Of a stretch of 64,000 nt of DNA, positions 33,673 through 41,880 are shown in pieces. The notes beneath the pieces were generated by a model that was not told the DNA's origin, searched no databases, and saw nothing but the letters and a program-made list of their open reading frames with translations. The position numbers and the translations under genes were made by a program. The stretch's first letter is position 1; every line of letters begins with the position of its first letter. Source of the stretch: CAWDZK01 sp963726615 (GTDB taxonomy: Bacteria > Actinomycetota > Actinomycetes > JACCUZ01); NCBI GenBank assembly GCA_963726615.1, contig CAVSCX010000003.1, positions 1 to 64,000 on the forward strand, given 5' to 3'.

Positions 33673-35010
33673 GTGAGCAACTTCCCCTTCGGCTTCAACC
33701 CTCCGGACGACGACGGCGGTCCCGGCGACCGGCCGGAGCCCGGCGACAAGCCGCCGACCGACCCGCTGTCGGCGATGCTCGGCGGTGCGGGAGGCGACCT
33801 CGGCTCGGCGTTCACGCAGCTCGGCGCCCTGCTCTCCTACCAGGGCGGCCCGGTCAACTGGGACCTTGCGCACGACGTCGCCCGGCAGGCCGTCAGCGTC
33901 GCCGGCGACCGGTCCGTGGCCACCGCCGAGCGTGAGCACGTCCTGGAGGCCATGCGGCTGGCCGAGCTGTGGCTGGACGAGGCCTGTGCGCTGCCGGCGG
34001 GTGGCAGCCAGGTCAAGGCCTGGAGCCGGGCGGAGTGGGTCGAGGCCACGCTGCCGCAGTGGCGGGAGCTGGTGGACCCGATCGCCGCGCGGGCCGTCGA
34101 GGCGATGGGCAGCATGCTCTCCGGCGAGGGTGGCCCGATGGCACAGCTCGGCGCCGCGGCCGACCAGCTCGCCGCGATGACCGGGCCGCTGGAGCAGATG
34201 ATGCGCAGCATCGGCGGCGCGATGTTCGGGACCCAGGTGGGACAGGCCGTCGGCGCGCTGGCCGGCGAGGTCGTCGGCTCGACCGACGTCGGGCTGCCAC
34301 TGGCTCCCGCCGGCACCGCCGCGCTGCTGCCGGCCAACGTCACCGCCTTCGGCGCCGGGCTGGAGGTCCCGGCCGACCAGGTGCGGCTGTACCTCGCCCT
34401 GCGGGAGGCAGCGCACCACCGGCTGTTCGCGCACGTGCCGTGGCTGCGGGCGCACCTGCTCGACGCCGTGGCGGCCTACGCGCGCGGGATCAGCGTGGAC
34501 ACCTCCCGGCTCGAGGAGGCGATGGGCGGCATCGACCCGACCGACCCCGAGTCGCTGCAGCGGGCGCTCACCGGGGGCATGTTCGAGCCCGAGGACACCC
34601 CGGAGCAGAAGGCGGCACTGGCCCGGCTGGAGACCGCGCTTGCGCTGGTCGAGGGCTGGGTCGACGAGGTCGTCGACGCGGCGGCCTCCGGCAGGCTGCC
34701 GGCCGCGGGGGCACTGCGGGAGACGGTCCGACGGCGCCGGGCCGGCGGCGGACCGGCGGAGCAGACGTTCGCCTCTCTCGTGGGTCTCGAGCTGCGGCCA
34801 CGACGGCTGCGCGAGGCGGCCGAGCTCTGGCGCGCGGTCCTCGCGGCCCGCGGACAGGACGGCCGGGAAGCGGTCTGGGCCCACCCCGACCTGCTGCCGG
34901 GCGCCGAGGACCTCGACGACCCGGCCGGCTTCGCCGCCGTCGGCTCGGCGCCCCTGGACCTGTCCGGCCTTGACGACACCGAGGCGCCCCCGGAGCCCGG
35001 CCGGCCGTGA
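33673..35010 (+). CDS. DUF2342/zincin-like metallopeptidase-type protein
   Basis: The GTG at 33673 gives 445 residues. After a disordered acidic N-terminus it matches the actinobacterial 'zincin-like type 2' family: SAFTQLGALLSYQGGPVNWD, MFGTQVGQAVGALAGEVVGS, then LREAAHHRLFAHVPWLRAHL, where the paired His and Glu resemble the degenerate zinc site of the family. Activity is unproven. It corresponds to Rv3195 of M. tuberculosis, near the ABC1 kinase. Its stop overlaps the Nudix gene start (GTGA). Confidence 0.9.
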   Translation: MSNFPFGFNPPDDDGGPGDRPEPGDKPPTDPLSAMLGGAGGDLGSAFTQLGALLSYQGGPVNWDLAHDVARQAVSVAGDRSVATAEREHVLEAMRLAELWLDEACALPAGGSQVKAWSRAEWVEATLPQWRELVDPIAARAVEAMGSMLSGEGGPMAQLGAAADQLAAMTGPLEQMMRSIGGAMFGTQVGQAVGALAGEVVGSTDVGLPLAPAGTAALLPANVTAFGAGLEVPADQVRLYLALREAAHHRLFAHVPWLRAHLLDAVAAYARGISVDTSRLEEAMGGIDPTDPESLQRALTGGMFEPEDTPEQKAALARLETALALVEGWVDEVVDAAASGRLPAAGALRETVRRRRAGGGPAEQTFASLVGLELRPRRLREAAELWRAVLAARGQDGREAVWAHPDLLPGAEDLDDPAGFAAVGSAPLDLSGLDDTEAPPEPGRP

Positions 35011-35567
35011 CCGGGCTGCACGACGACGCCGTCCGCGTGCTGCGCGGGTGGCCGGCGCCGGACGGTGCGCAGGAGCGCCTGCGGTCGTCCTACCTCGACC
35101 ACCTCGGCCGCCACGCGGACGGCCTCTCACGGTCGTGCGTGCCCGCGCACCTGACCGCCAGCGCGATGGTCCTGGACGCGGCCGGCGAGCAGGTGCTGCT
35201 GACGCTGCACCGCAAGGGCGCCTTCTGGGGCCAGCTCGGGGGCCACTGCGAGCCGGGTGACCGGACGCTCGCCGCCGCCGCGCTGCGCGAGGCCACCGAG
35301 GAGTCCGGCATCGCCGGCCTGCGGCTGGCCGGGACCGACCCGGTCGACCTCGACCGGCACGAGCTGACGGCGGCCTTCGGCAGCTGCGGTGAGCATCTCG
35401 ACGTCCGCTACGCCGTGGTCGCGCCCGCCGGCGCGCAGCCGGTGGTCAGCGACGAGTCGGACGACGTCCGGTGGTTCCCCGCCGACGCGCTACCGGCCTC
35501 CGCGGTCGGGGACCTTGCCCGGCTGGTGCGGGCCGCCCGTGCGGCTCTGCTCGCCGATCGGGCCTAG
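35007..35567 (+). CDS. Nudix hydrolase
   Basis: The product has 186 residues, GTG start overlapping the previous stop. The Nudix box runs from GGHCEPGDRTLAAAALREAT through EESGI (about residues 73-97). It hydrolyses some nucleoside diphosphate-linked compound; the substrate is unknown. It forms a two-gene operon with the DUF2342 gene. Its TAG stop and the TAG of the metalloprotease on the other strand share the palindrome CTAG (35564-35567). Confidence 0.93.
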   Translation: MTGLHDDAVRVLRGWPAPDGAQERLRSSYLDHLGRHADGLSRSCVPAHLTASAMVLDAAGEQVLLTLHRKGAFWGQLGGHCEPGDRTLAAAALREATEESGIAGLRLAGTDPVDLDRHELTAAFGSCGEHLDVRYAVVAPAGAQPVVSDESDDVRWFPADALPASAVGDLARLVRAARAALLADRA

Positions 35568-36244
35568 TCGAAGAGCCGGTCGCTCGGCATCTCGGTGTGC
35601 TGCCCCCGCGGGGCGACGGGGTCGGCCACCTCGGCCGGGCCGGAACCGTCCTCGTCGGCGTCAGTGTCGGACAGCCCCAGCTCCGCGGTGGCGGAGACCC
35701 CCTCGAGGTAGCCGCGGGCCCGCTCGGTCCGCGGGTAGCGCTCGACGTGGGCCCAGAAGTCCGGCCCGTGCCCGGGCACGAGCAGGTGGGCCAGCTCGTG
35801 CACCAGGACGTAGTCGACGACCCAGGCCGGCATCCCCTGCAGCCGGCTGGACAGCCTGATGCTGCCGTCCACCGGGGTGCACGAGCCCCAGCGGGCTCCC
35901 TGGTTGGTGGCCCAGCGGACGCTGCGCGGCCGGGCCTTGCCGGACAGCCAGCGCCGGGACAGCTCGCCGGCGCGGGCCAGCAGGTCGGCGTCGCTGGGCC
36001 GCAGCTTCGCGTCCTGCGCCGCGAGCCGGTCCAGCATCACCGACACCCAGCGGCGCTCCTCGGCCCGCGACATCCGCGCCGGGATCAGCACCACGGTGCG
36101 CTCGCCGTCGCGGTACGCCGAGACAGTTCGCCGGCGGCGCGCCGAGCGGCGGACGTCGACCAGCGGGGACTCCCCGCCGCCGGCACCGCGCCCGGCGGGT
36201 CCGCCGGCGGGCTCGCCCCGCTCCCCGGGACCCTGCGCCGTCAT
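35564..36244 (-). CDS. M48/SprT-like (DUF45, YgjP-type) metallopeptidase
   Basis: The ATG at 36244 gives 226 residues. The core carries WATNQGARWGSCTPVDGSIR and VVDYVLVHELAHLLVPGHGP, with zinc-binding HELAH and a downstream His in GHGPDFWAHV, as in DUF45/YgjP-type metalloproteases. It has a basic N-terminal half and an acidic tail. Its position between a Nudix and an enoyl-CoA hydratase gene gives no functional hint. It is fully convergent with the Nudix gene. Confidence 0.93.
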   Translation of the reverse strand: MTAQGPGERGEPAGGPAGRGAGGGESPLVDVRRSARRRRTVSAYRDGERTVVLIPARMSRAEERRWVSVMLDRLAAQDAKLRPSDADLLARAGELSRRWLSGKARPRSVRWATNQGARWGSCTPVDGSIRLSSRLQGMPAWVVDYVLVHELAHLLVPGHGPDFWAHVERYPRTERARGYLEGVSATAELGLSDTDADEDGSGPAEVADPVAPRGQHTEMPSDRLFD

Positions 36245-36268
36245 GGCGACAACGCTAGCGAGTATTTC

Positions 36269-36408
36269 CTGTCCACAGGCGGTGGACCGCATCGGTGCAG
36301 GTCAGCGGCGTTTCGGATGATCATCCCCAGGGTTGTCCACAAGGCCGGGAGGCGGCGTCCACAGCGACACCCCGCACTGTCCCCAGCGGCTCCCCAGGCG
36401 TGTCCACA
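36269..36408. other. Cluster of DnaA-box-like 9-mers
   Basis: Intergenic DNA upstream of the metalloprotease gene holds one exact actinobacterial DnaA box TTGTCCACA (36333-36341) and near matches CTGTCCACA (36269-36277), GCGTCCACA (36355-36363), CTGTCCCCA (36377-36385) and GTGTCCACA (36400-36408), all in the same orientation. No dnaA or dnaN gene is near, so this is not the standard oriC. The remaining part, 36409-36618, contains no gene. Confidence 0.4.
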
Positions 36409-36618
36409 GGACCGACGACCATGTCGTTGACGGCCCTCCCCCGGGCTCCTACCGTGCTCCACGACGAAGCCTCCGGGACGTGCGATCGGGACGTCCGCAA
36501 GGGGAAGGCGGGCGGCCCGGCGTACGCACCGGGGGCTTCGTGACAGACCCCGGCGCCGCACCCCCCCGCGACGCCGCCGGGCGCCCGCGGCACCCCCCTC
36601 CGCCGCGGGCAGCCCCGA

Positions 36619-36661
36619 CCGGGTCCCGGGGCGGCACCCCCTGCGCCGCCCCGGGACCCGG
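36619..36661 (-). terminator. Strong GC hairpin after the enoyl-CoA hydratase gene
   Basis: A perfect 17-bp stem, CCGGGTCCCGGGGCGGC (36619-36635) with its complement at 36645-36661, encloses a 9-base loop. It lies 27 bases beyond the leftward stop at 36689 and lacks a T-run, the usual form of actinomycete hairpin terminators. Confidence 0.7.
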
Positions 36662-36688
36662 CCGGGCCGCCCGGGAGGTCGACGTGGG

Positions 36689-37558
36689 TCAGCGGCCGGT
36701 GAACCGAGGCGGTCGCTTCTCCCGCGCCGCGCGCAGACCCTCCTGGAGGTCCTCGGTGGCCAGCGTCACGGGCTGCGCCAGCGCCTCCCACTCCAGGGCG
36801 GCGTCGAAGGACGCGTGACCGCCGGAGAGCAGGGCCCGCTTGGTCAGCCGGGTCGCGACCGGCGCGGACGCCGCCGCCGCGGCAGCCGCCGCGAGCGCCG
36901 TGGGCAGGACCTCCACCCGCGGGACGGCGCGGGTCACCACCCCGCACCCCGCCGCCTCGCTCCCGGTGAGCAGGCGCCCGGTGAGCAGCAGCTCGCGGGC
37001 CACCGCGATCCCGGCCACCTCCGGCAGGAGGTAGGTCGTGGCCATCCCCGGGTGCATCCCGAGCGCGGTGAACGGCGCTCCGAGCGTCGCGTCGTCGGCG
37101 GCGTAGCGCAGGTCGCAGGCCAGGGCCAACGCGAGCCCGGCGCCGATCGCCGGCCCGTTCACCGCCGCCACTGTCGGGACCTCGAGCTCCCGGACCGTCA
37201 GCCAGCCCCGGTAGAACGCCAGCATCCGGGCCCGCAGCGCGTCCACCGAGGCGTCGGGCTCAGCCCCGATCCAGGACAGGTCCCCGCCGGAGCAGAACGC
37301 CGAGCCGGCCCCGGTCACGACCACCGCGCGGACCTCCGGGTCGCCCCTCAGGGTGGTCATCGCCCGCTCCCAGGAGCCGGTCATGGCCGCCGACATCATG
37401 TTCCGCCGTTCCGGCAGGTCCAGCGTGACAAGCACCACGCCGGCGGCGTCACGGTCGACCCGCAGGTCCGGGAGCCCGGCGAGCTCCCCGCCGTACGGCG
37501 AGAAGCCCGTGACCGGGTCCGTCGGGGCGGTCGGCGCAGGGCTCCCGGGCTCGGTCAT
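36689..37558 (-). CDS. Enoyl-CoA hydratase/isomerase (crotonase) family protein
   Basis: The product has 289 residues. The crotonase fold is shown by VVLVTLDLPERRNMMSAAMT, oxyanion-hole region AFCSGGDLSWIG and AAVNGPAIGAGLALALACDL, then LGAPFTALGMHPGMATTYLL. In many hydratases the position after GxP is Glu; here it reads F, so classical hydration with two Glu residues is doubtful and another crotonase reaction (isomerase, hydrolase) is possible. Acts on acyl-CoAs. It stands alone with its own terminator. Confidence 0.9.
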   Translation of the reverse strand: MTEPGSPAPTAPTDPVTGFSPYGGELAGLPDLRVDRDAAGVVLVTLDLPERRNMMSAAMTGSWERAMTTLRGDPEVRAVVVTGAGSAFCSGGDLSWIGAEPDASVDALRARMLAFYRGWLTVRELEVPTVAAVNGPAIGAGLALALACDLRYAADDATLGAPFTALGMHPGMATTYLLPEVAGIAVARELLLTGRLLTGSEAAGCGVVTRAVPRVEVLPTALAAAAAAAASAPVATRLTKRALLSGGHASFDAALEWEALAQPVTLATEDLQEGLRAAREKRPPRFTGR

Positions 37559-37696
37559 GGACCGGAGCCTTTCACGCTCGGCGCACGCTGGCCCCCCCGC
37601 CTCCCACGCTCAGCGCCACGCCTGCTCTAGGCTGAATCGCAGGTCCGGTCAGCGGCACTCCAGCCGGACACCGAACCCACCGACGAGGAGGACCCC

Positions 37697-37855
37697 GTGG
37701 CTGAGAGCTACACCGGAGACGCCTACTGCGTGAAGTGCAAGGAGAAGCGCGACTTCACCGGCGAGATCAAGGTCAGCGAGTCGGGCCGCCGCATGGCCCA
37801 GGGCATCTGCCCCGTGTGCGGCACCAAGCTCAACCGCATCCTCGGCAAGGCCTGA
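37697..37855 (+). CDS. DUF5679 small zinc-ribbon protein
   Basis: A 52-residue frame starts with GTG at 37697 behind GAGGAGGACCCC. It has two CxxC pairs (Cys11/14 in YCVKCKEKRDF and Cys38/41 in GICPVCGTKLNRILG), typical of the DUF5679 family related to chromosomal DNA topoisomerase zinc ribbons. Conserved and likely highly expressed in actinomycetes; function unknown. A strong hairpin follows. Confidence 0.9.
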   Translation: MAESYTGDAYCVKCKEKRDFTGEIKVSESGRRMAQGICPVCGTKLNRILGKA

Positions 37856-37880
37856 CCGCCGAGAGCAGCAGCGTCCCGGA

Positions 37881-37910
37881 GGGGGCGGTCCCGTCGCCGG
37901 GACCGCCCCC
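37881..37910 (+). terminator. Terminator hairpin after DUF5679 gene
   Basis: A perfect 12-bp stem, GGGGGCGGTCCC (37881-37892) with GGGACCGCCCCC (37899-37910), and a 6-base loop, 25 bases after the stop. No T-run. Confidence 0.75.
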
Positions 37911-37942
37911 TCACGCGTCCCACGAGGACCTACGCTCCTGAC

Positions 37943-39214
37943 GTGACCGACTGGGCCGCCCGCGTGCTCGCCGAGGTCGACGCCGGGGCGGCCGCGGCCG
38001 AGGCCCACCTGGCCACGCTGGTGCGGGTGCCGAGCATCGGCGGGACCGACCCCGAGCACGAGATCCAGGCTCTGCTCGCCACCGAGCTCGCCGGGCTCGG
38101 CCTCGAGCTGGACCACTGGCGGCTGCCGCTGCCCGAGCTGCTCGCGGACCCGGAGTTCCCCGGCGTCGAGGTGCATCGCGACGAGGCGTGGGGCCTGGTC
38201 GCCCGGCTGCCGGGCCGGGGGGACGGGCCCAGCCTTCTGCTCAACGGGCACGTGGACGTGGTGCCGGTCGGGGACCCGACCGCGTGGAGCACGCCCGACC
38301 CGTTCTCCGGCCGGGTCGTCGACGGCGAGCTGCACGGCCGGGGCGCCTGCGACATGAAGGCCGGCGTCGTCGCGGCGATGGCCGCGGTGGCCGCCGTCCG
38401 GCGGGCGGGGGCGCCGCTGCGCGGTGACGTGGTGCTCGCCTGCGTGCCGGGCGAGGAGGACGGTGGCCTCGGCACGTTCGCCACGCTGCGCCGGGGCTGG
38501 ACGGCGGACGCGTGCGTGGTGCCCGAGCCGACCGGGCTGCAGCTGGTCACCGCCAACGCCGGTGCCCTCACCTTCCGCCTGCGGGTGCCCGGCCTGGCCA
38601 CCCACGCCTCCCGGCGCACCGAAGGGGTGAGCGCGGTCGAGAAGCTGGTGCCGCTGCTGGCGGCCCTGCAGCGACTGGAGGCGGACCGCAACGCCGAGGT
38701 CGACCCGCTGATGGGACGGTGGCCGCTCGCCTACCCGGTGTCCATCGGGACGGTCCGCGCCGGCGACTGGGCCTCGAGCGTGCCGGACCTGCTCGTCGCC
38801 GAGGGCCGCCTCGGCGTCGCGCTCGACGAGCCGCCGGAGGCGGCGCGCACTGCGCTGGAGCTCGCGGTCGCGCAGGCGTGCGACGACGACCCGTGGCTGC
38901 AGGAGCACCCGGCGACTGTCGAGTGGTGGGGCGGCCAGTTCCGCTCCGGCCGGCTCGCGGCCGACTCCGACCTCGCCGACCGGGTCGGTGCCGCCCACGA
39001 CGCCGTCACCGGCGCCGGGCTGCCGGACCGGTGGGGGGCGCCGTACGGCTCCGACCTCCGGCTGCTCGCCGGCGCCGGCATCCCGACCCTGCACTACGGG
39101 CCGGGAGACAGCGTGCTGGCGCACGCACCGGACGAGCGGGTGCCGCTGACCGAGGTGCACACCGCAGCGCGCACGCTGGCCCTGCTCGCCCTCGACGTCT
39201 GCGGCCTGGCCTGA
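37943..39214 (+). CDS. M20-family (ArgE/DapE-type) deacylase
   Basis: The product has 423 residues, GTG start. M20 metal-site motifs are in order: LLLNGHVDVVPVGD, GRGACDMKAGVVAAMAAVAA, CVPGEEDGG with the catalytic Glu pair, EPTGL, and a late His in VLAHAPDERVPL. It removes acyl or amino-acid groups from a small amide substrate in the cytoplasm. The lid domain is present (THASRRTEGVSAVEKL). No arginine or lysine pathway genes are adjacent, so the substrate is open. Confidence 0.92.
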   Translation: MTDWAARVLAEVDAGAAAAEAHLATLVRVPSIGGTDPEHEIQALLATELAGLGLELDHWRLPLPELLADPEFPGVEVHRDEAWGLVARLPGRGDGPSLLLNGHVDVVPVGDPTAWSTPDPFSGRVVDGELHGRGACDMKAGVVAAMAAVAAVRRAGAPLRGDVVLACVPGEEDGGLGTFATLRRGWTADACVVPEPTGLQLVTANAGALTFRLRVPGLATHASRRTEGVSAVEKLVPLLAALQRLEADRNAEVDPLMGRWPLAYPVSIGTVRAGDWASSVPDLLVAEGRLGVALDEPPEAARTALELAVAQACDDDPWLQEHPATVEWWGGQFRSGRLAADSDLADRVGAAHDAVTGAGLPDRWGAPYGSDLRLLAGAGIPTLHYGPGDSVLAHAPDERVPLTEVHTAARTLALLALDVCGLA

Positions 39215-39341
39215 CCCCTCCCGAGGGACCGGCTGTCGATCACGCGGACGTGATCCACCGGGCGGACGACGGGTCCGGCCGGCGGGTGGGGCTGTGGACG
39301 GAGCGGCGGGGCGACGGGGGCCGACGTGTCACGCTGCCCGC

Positions 39342-40421
39342 ATGGCGGCGCACCGACCCCGGCTCAAGCCCGGGCTTCGGCGGGTGTGGCGCGACGTCAG
39401 CACCGTCCAGCTGGGGGTCGACCCTGCGCACGCGGTGGTGATCGGTGGCCTGGACGCCGGCGCGGCCCGGGTGCTGGAGAGCCTCGACGGCAGCCGGGAC
39501 CTGAGCGGTGTGGCGGCCTCGGCGGCGCGGCTCGGCGTCGACAGCGGCCGCCTCGACGAGCTGCTCGGGCTGCTGGCGCGGACCGGCGTGCTCGAGGACG
39601 CCGCCACGAACCCACGCGCCCTGGTCGACCTGGGCCGGGACGAGCGTGACCGGCTGGCTCCCGACCTGGCGGCCGCCGCCCTGCTGCACCCCGTGTCCGA
39701 CGGCGCCGTCGGCCTGCTGGCCCGGCGGCGGCGTGGTGTCGTCCAGGTGCTCGGCGCCGACCGGGTGGGCGCGTCCGTCGCCACTTTGCTTGCCGCGGCC
39801 GGCGTCGGCGCCGTGGCTGTCGAGGACGCCGGCACCACCCGGCCCGGCGACGTCGCGCCCGCGGGTGCGTCGCCCGGGGACGTCGGGTCCCGACGGCAGG
39901 AGGCGGCGGCCCGCGCGGCACGCCGGGTCGCCCCGTCGGTGCGCACGACACTTCCCGCCGGGCTGACCCGGCCGGACCTCGTGGTGCTGGCTGCAGGGCC
40001 GGGCGCCGATCCGGCGACTGCCGAGCGCCTGCTGCGCGCCGGGGTCCCGCACCTGGTGGCGCGGGTCCGCGAGACGACCGGGGTGGTCGGCCCCCTCGTC
40101 CTGCCCGGCCGGTCGTCCTGCCAGCGCTGCCACGACCTGCACCGGGCCGACCGGGACCCTGCCTGGCCGAGCATCGCCGCCCAGCTCGCCGGCGGCAGCC
40201 GGCACCGGGACGTCGCGTGCGACGCCGTGCTCGCCACCGCAGTCGCCGCGCATGCGGCCCTGCAGGTGCTCGCCTTCCTCGACGGCGACCCCGCGCCGTC
40301 GGCGGTCGACGGCACGTTGGAGCTCGCCCAGCGCGACGGGCGGCTGCGCCGCCGGTCCTGGCCGGTGCACCCGGCCTGCGGCTGCTCGTGGGGGTCGGAG
40401 CCCAGCGCCGAGCCGGCCTGA
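39342..40421 (+). CDS. E1-like (ThiF-related) TOMM-type leader-binding/cyclodehydratase-like protein
   Basis: The ATG at 39342 gives 359 residues. The N-terminal about 100 residues form a winged-helix-like region (LKPGLRRVWRDVSTVQLGVD), the part that in RiPP cyclodehydratase 'C' proteins binds leader peptides. The middle has a degenerate E1 nucleotide domain (VQVLGADRVGASVATLLAAA; DVGSRRQEAAARAARR). The C-terminal part shows GPLVLPGRSSCQRCHDLHRA and HPACGCSW, a possible zinc site. No precursor peptide or YcaO gene is seen nearby. It resembles Rv3196 in position, next to the ABC1 kinase, and its role is unknown. Confidence 0.75.
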   Translation: MAAHRPRLKPGLRRVWRDVSTVQLGVDPAHAVVIGGLDAGAARVLESLDGSRDLSGVAASAARLGVDSGRLDELLGLLARTGVLEDAATNPRALVDLGRDERDRLAPDLAAAALLHPVSDGAVGLLARRRRGVVQVLGADRVGASVATLLAAAGVGAVAVEDAGTTRPGDVAPAGASPGDVGSRRQEAAARAARRVAPSVRTTLPAGLTRPDLVVLAAGPGADPATAERLLRAGVPHLVARVRETTGVVGPLVLPGRSSCQRCHDLHRADRDPAWPSIAAQLAGGSRHRDVACDAVLATAVAAHAALQVLAFLDGDPAPSAVDGTLELAQRDGRLRRRSWPVHPACGCSWGSEPSAEPA

Positions 40422-40533
40422 GCCACCCCGGCCGGCTCGCCCCCCGCCGGGTGCCCGCCTCGGCAGCGGGCAGTCGGCAGGATCACAGGCGGGGCGGCGA
40501 CTGCGCCGTCCGCCCGCAGGGCAGGATGACGGC

Positions 40534-41880
40534 GTGGACGACCTCCCCCGCCGGGCGGCGGCTCGCACCGTACGGCTCGCGGGGCTCCCCCTCGGGTACG
40601 CCGGACGAGCCACCCTCGGGTTGGGCCGGCGGCTCGGGGGCCGCCCGGCCGAGCTCGTCGCCGCCGAGGTGCAGGCCCGCACCGCCGAGCAGCTGTTCCG
40701 GGTGCTCGGCGAGCTCAAGGGCGGCGCCATGAAGTTCGGCCAGGCGATGTCGGTGTTCGAGGCGGCGATGCCGGAGAACCTCGCCGGGCCCTACCGGGAG
40801 ACCCTGACCCGGCTGCAGGAGGCGGCGCCGCCGCTGCCGGCCAGCACGGTGCACCGGGTGATGGAACGCGAGCTCGGGGCCGGCTGGCGGGACCGGTTCC
40901 GGGACTTCGACGACGTCCCGGCCGCCGCCGCCTCGATCGGCCAGGTGCACCGCGCCACCTGGGCCGACGGGCGCACTGTCGCCGTCAAGGTCCAGTACCC
41001 GGGCGCCGGTGACGCCCTGCTGTCCGACCTCACCCAGATCGGGCGGATGAGCCGGCTGGTCGGCGCGCTGGTCCCCGGGCTCGAGGTCAAGCCGTTGGTG
41101 GCCGAGCTCAAGGCGCGAGTGGCCGAGGAGCTGGACTACGAGCTGGAGGCGACCAGCCAGGAGGCGTTCGCCGCGGCGTACGACGGCGACCCCGACGTGC
41201 TGGTGCCGCACGTCGTCGGCGGCACGAAGCAGGTTCTGGTCAGCGAGTGGGTCGACGGCGCGCCCCTGTCGCGCATCATCGCCAGCGGGACCACGACACA
41301 GCGCGACCGCGCCGGCTTGCTGCTCACCCGGTTCCTGTTCTCGGGACCGTCCCGCGCCGGCCTGTTGCACGCGGACCCGCACCCGGGCAACTTCCGCCTG
41401 GCGGACGACGGCCGGCTCGTCGTGCTCGACTACGGCGCCGTCAACCGGCTGCCCGACGGCCTGCCCGTATCGATCGGGCCGCTGCTGCGCCTCGCGGTCG
41501 ACGGCGACGCCCAGGGCGTCTTCGACGGGCTGCGGGCCGAGGGCTTCGTCCGTCCGGGCATCGACCTGGACGCCGAGCGGCTGCTGTCCTACCTGTCACC
41601 GATCCTGGACCCGGCGCGCGAGGACACCTTCCGGTTCAGCCGGTCCTGGCTTCGCAGCCAGGCGGTCCGCGTCGGCGACCCCCGCTCCCCGGCGTACTCC
41701 ACCGGGCTGCGGCTGAACCTCCCGCCGGACTACCTGCTCATCCACCGGGTGACAACCGGCGCGATCGGGGTGCTGTGCCAGCTCGGGGCCGAGGCCGCCT
41801 GGCGGGCCGAGCTGGGGAGCTGGCTGCCCGGCTTCGCCCCGCCGGAGCCGCGCCGGAGGTCGGCCCGCAGGAAGTCCTGA
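40534..41880 (+). CDS. ABC1/AarF/UbiB-family atypical kinase
   Basis: The GTG at 40534 gives 448 residues. The family signature is complete: KGGAMKFGQAMSVFEAAMPE (KxGQ), PAAAASIGQVHRATWADGRT (Ala-rich loop), VAVKVQYPG with the ATP-site Lys, EELDYELEA, LLHADPHPGNF and VLDYGAVNRLP. UbiB-like proteins are ATPases tied to lipid or quinone biology. It corresponds to Rv3197, located between the E1-like gene and whiB7 in mycobacteria. Its last 285 bases are overlapped by the opposite-strand frame at 41596-42531. Confidence 0.95.
   Translation: MDDLPRRAAARTVRLAGLPLGYAGRATLGLGRRLGGRPAELVAAEVQARTAEQLFRVLGELKGGAMKFGQAMSVFEAAMPENLAGPYRETLTRLQEAAPPLPASTVHRVMERELGAGWRDRFRDFDDVPAAAASIGQVHRATWADGRTVAVKVQYPGAGDALLSDLTQIGRMSRLVGALVPGLEVKPLVAELKARVAEELDYELEATSQEAFAAAYDGDPDVLVPHVVGGTKQVLVSEWVDGAPLSRIIASGTTTQRDRAGLLLTRFLFSGPSRAGLLHADPHPGNFRLADDGRLVVLDYGAVNRLPDGLPVSIGPLLRLAVDGDAQGVFDGLRAEGFVRPGIDLDAERLLSYLSPILDPAREDTFRFSRSWLRSQAVRVGDPRSPAYSTGLRLNLPPDYLLIHRVTTGAIGVLCQLGAEAAWRAELGSWLPGFAPPEPRRRSARRKS

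Noticed and set aside
31855..33935. Several long plus-strand frames over moaE and the epimerase
   Set aside because: Shadows of coupled leftward genes that have clear motifs.
36269..36408. Chromosomal replication origin
   Set aside because: No dnaA/dnaN neighbours and no AT-rich unwinding region; kept only as a DnaA-box cluster.
39342..41880. A RiPP (TOMM) biosynthetic cluster
   Set aside because: No YcaO, no precursor peptide and no maturation or export genes around the E1-like protein.
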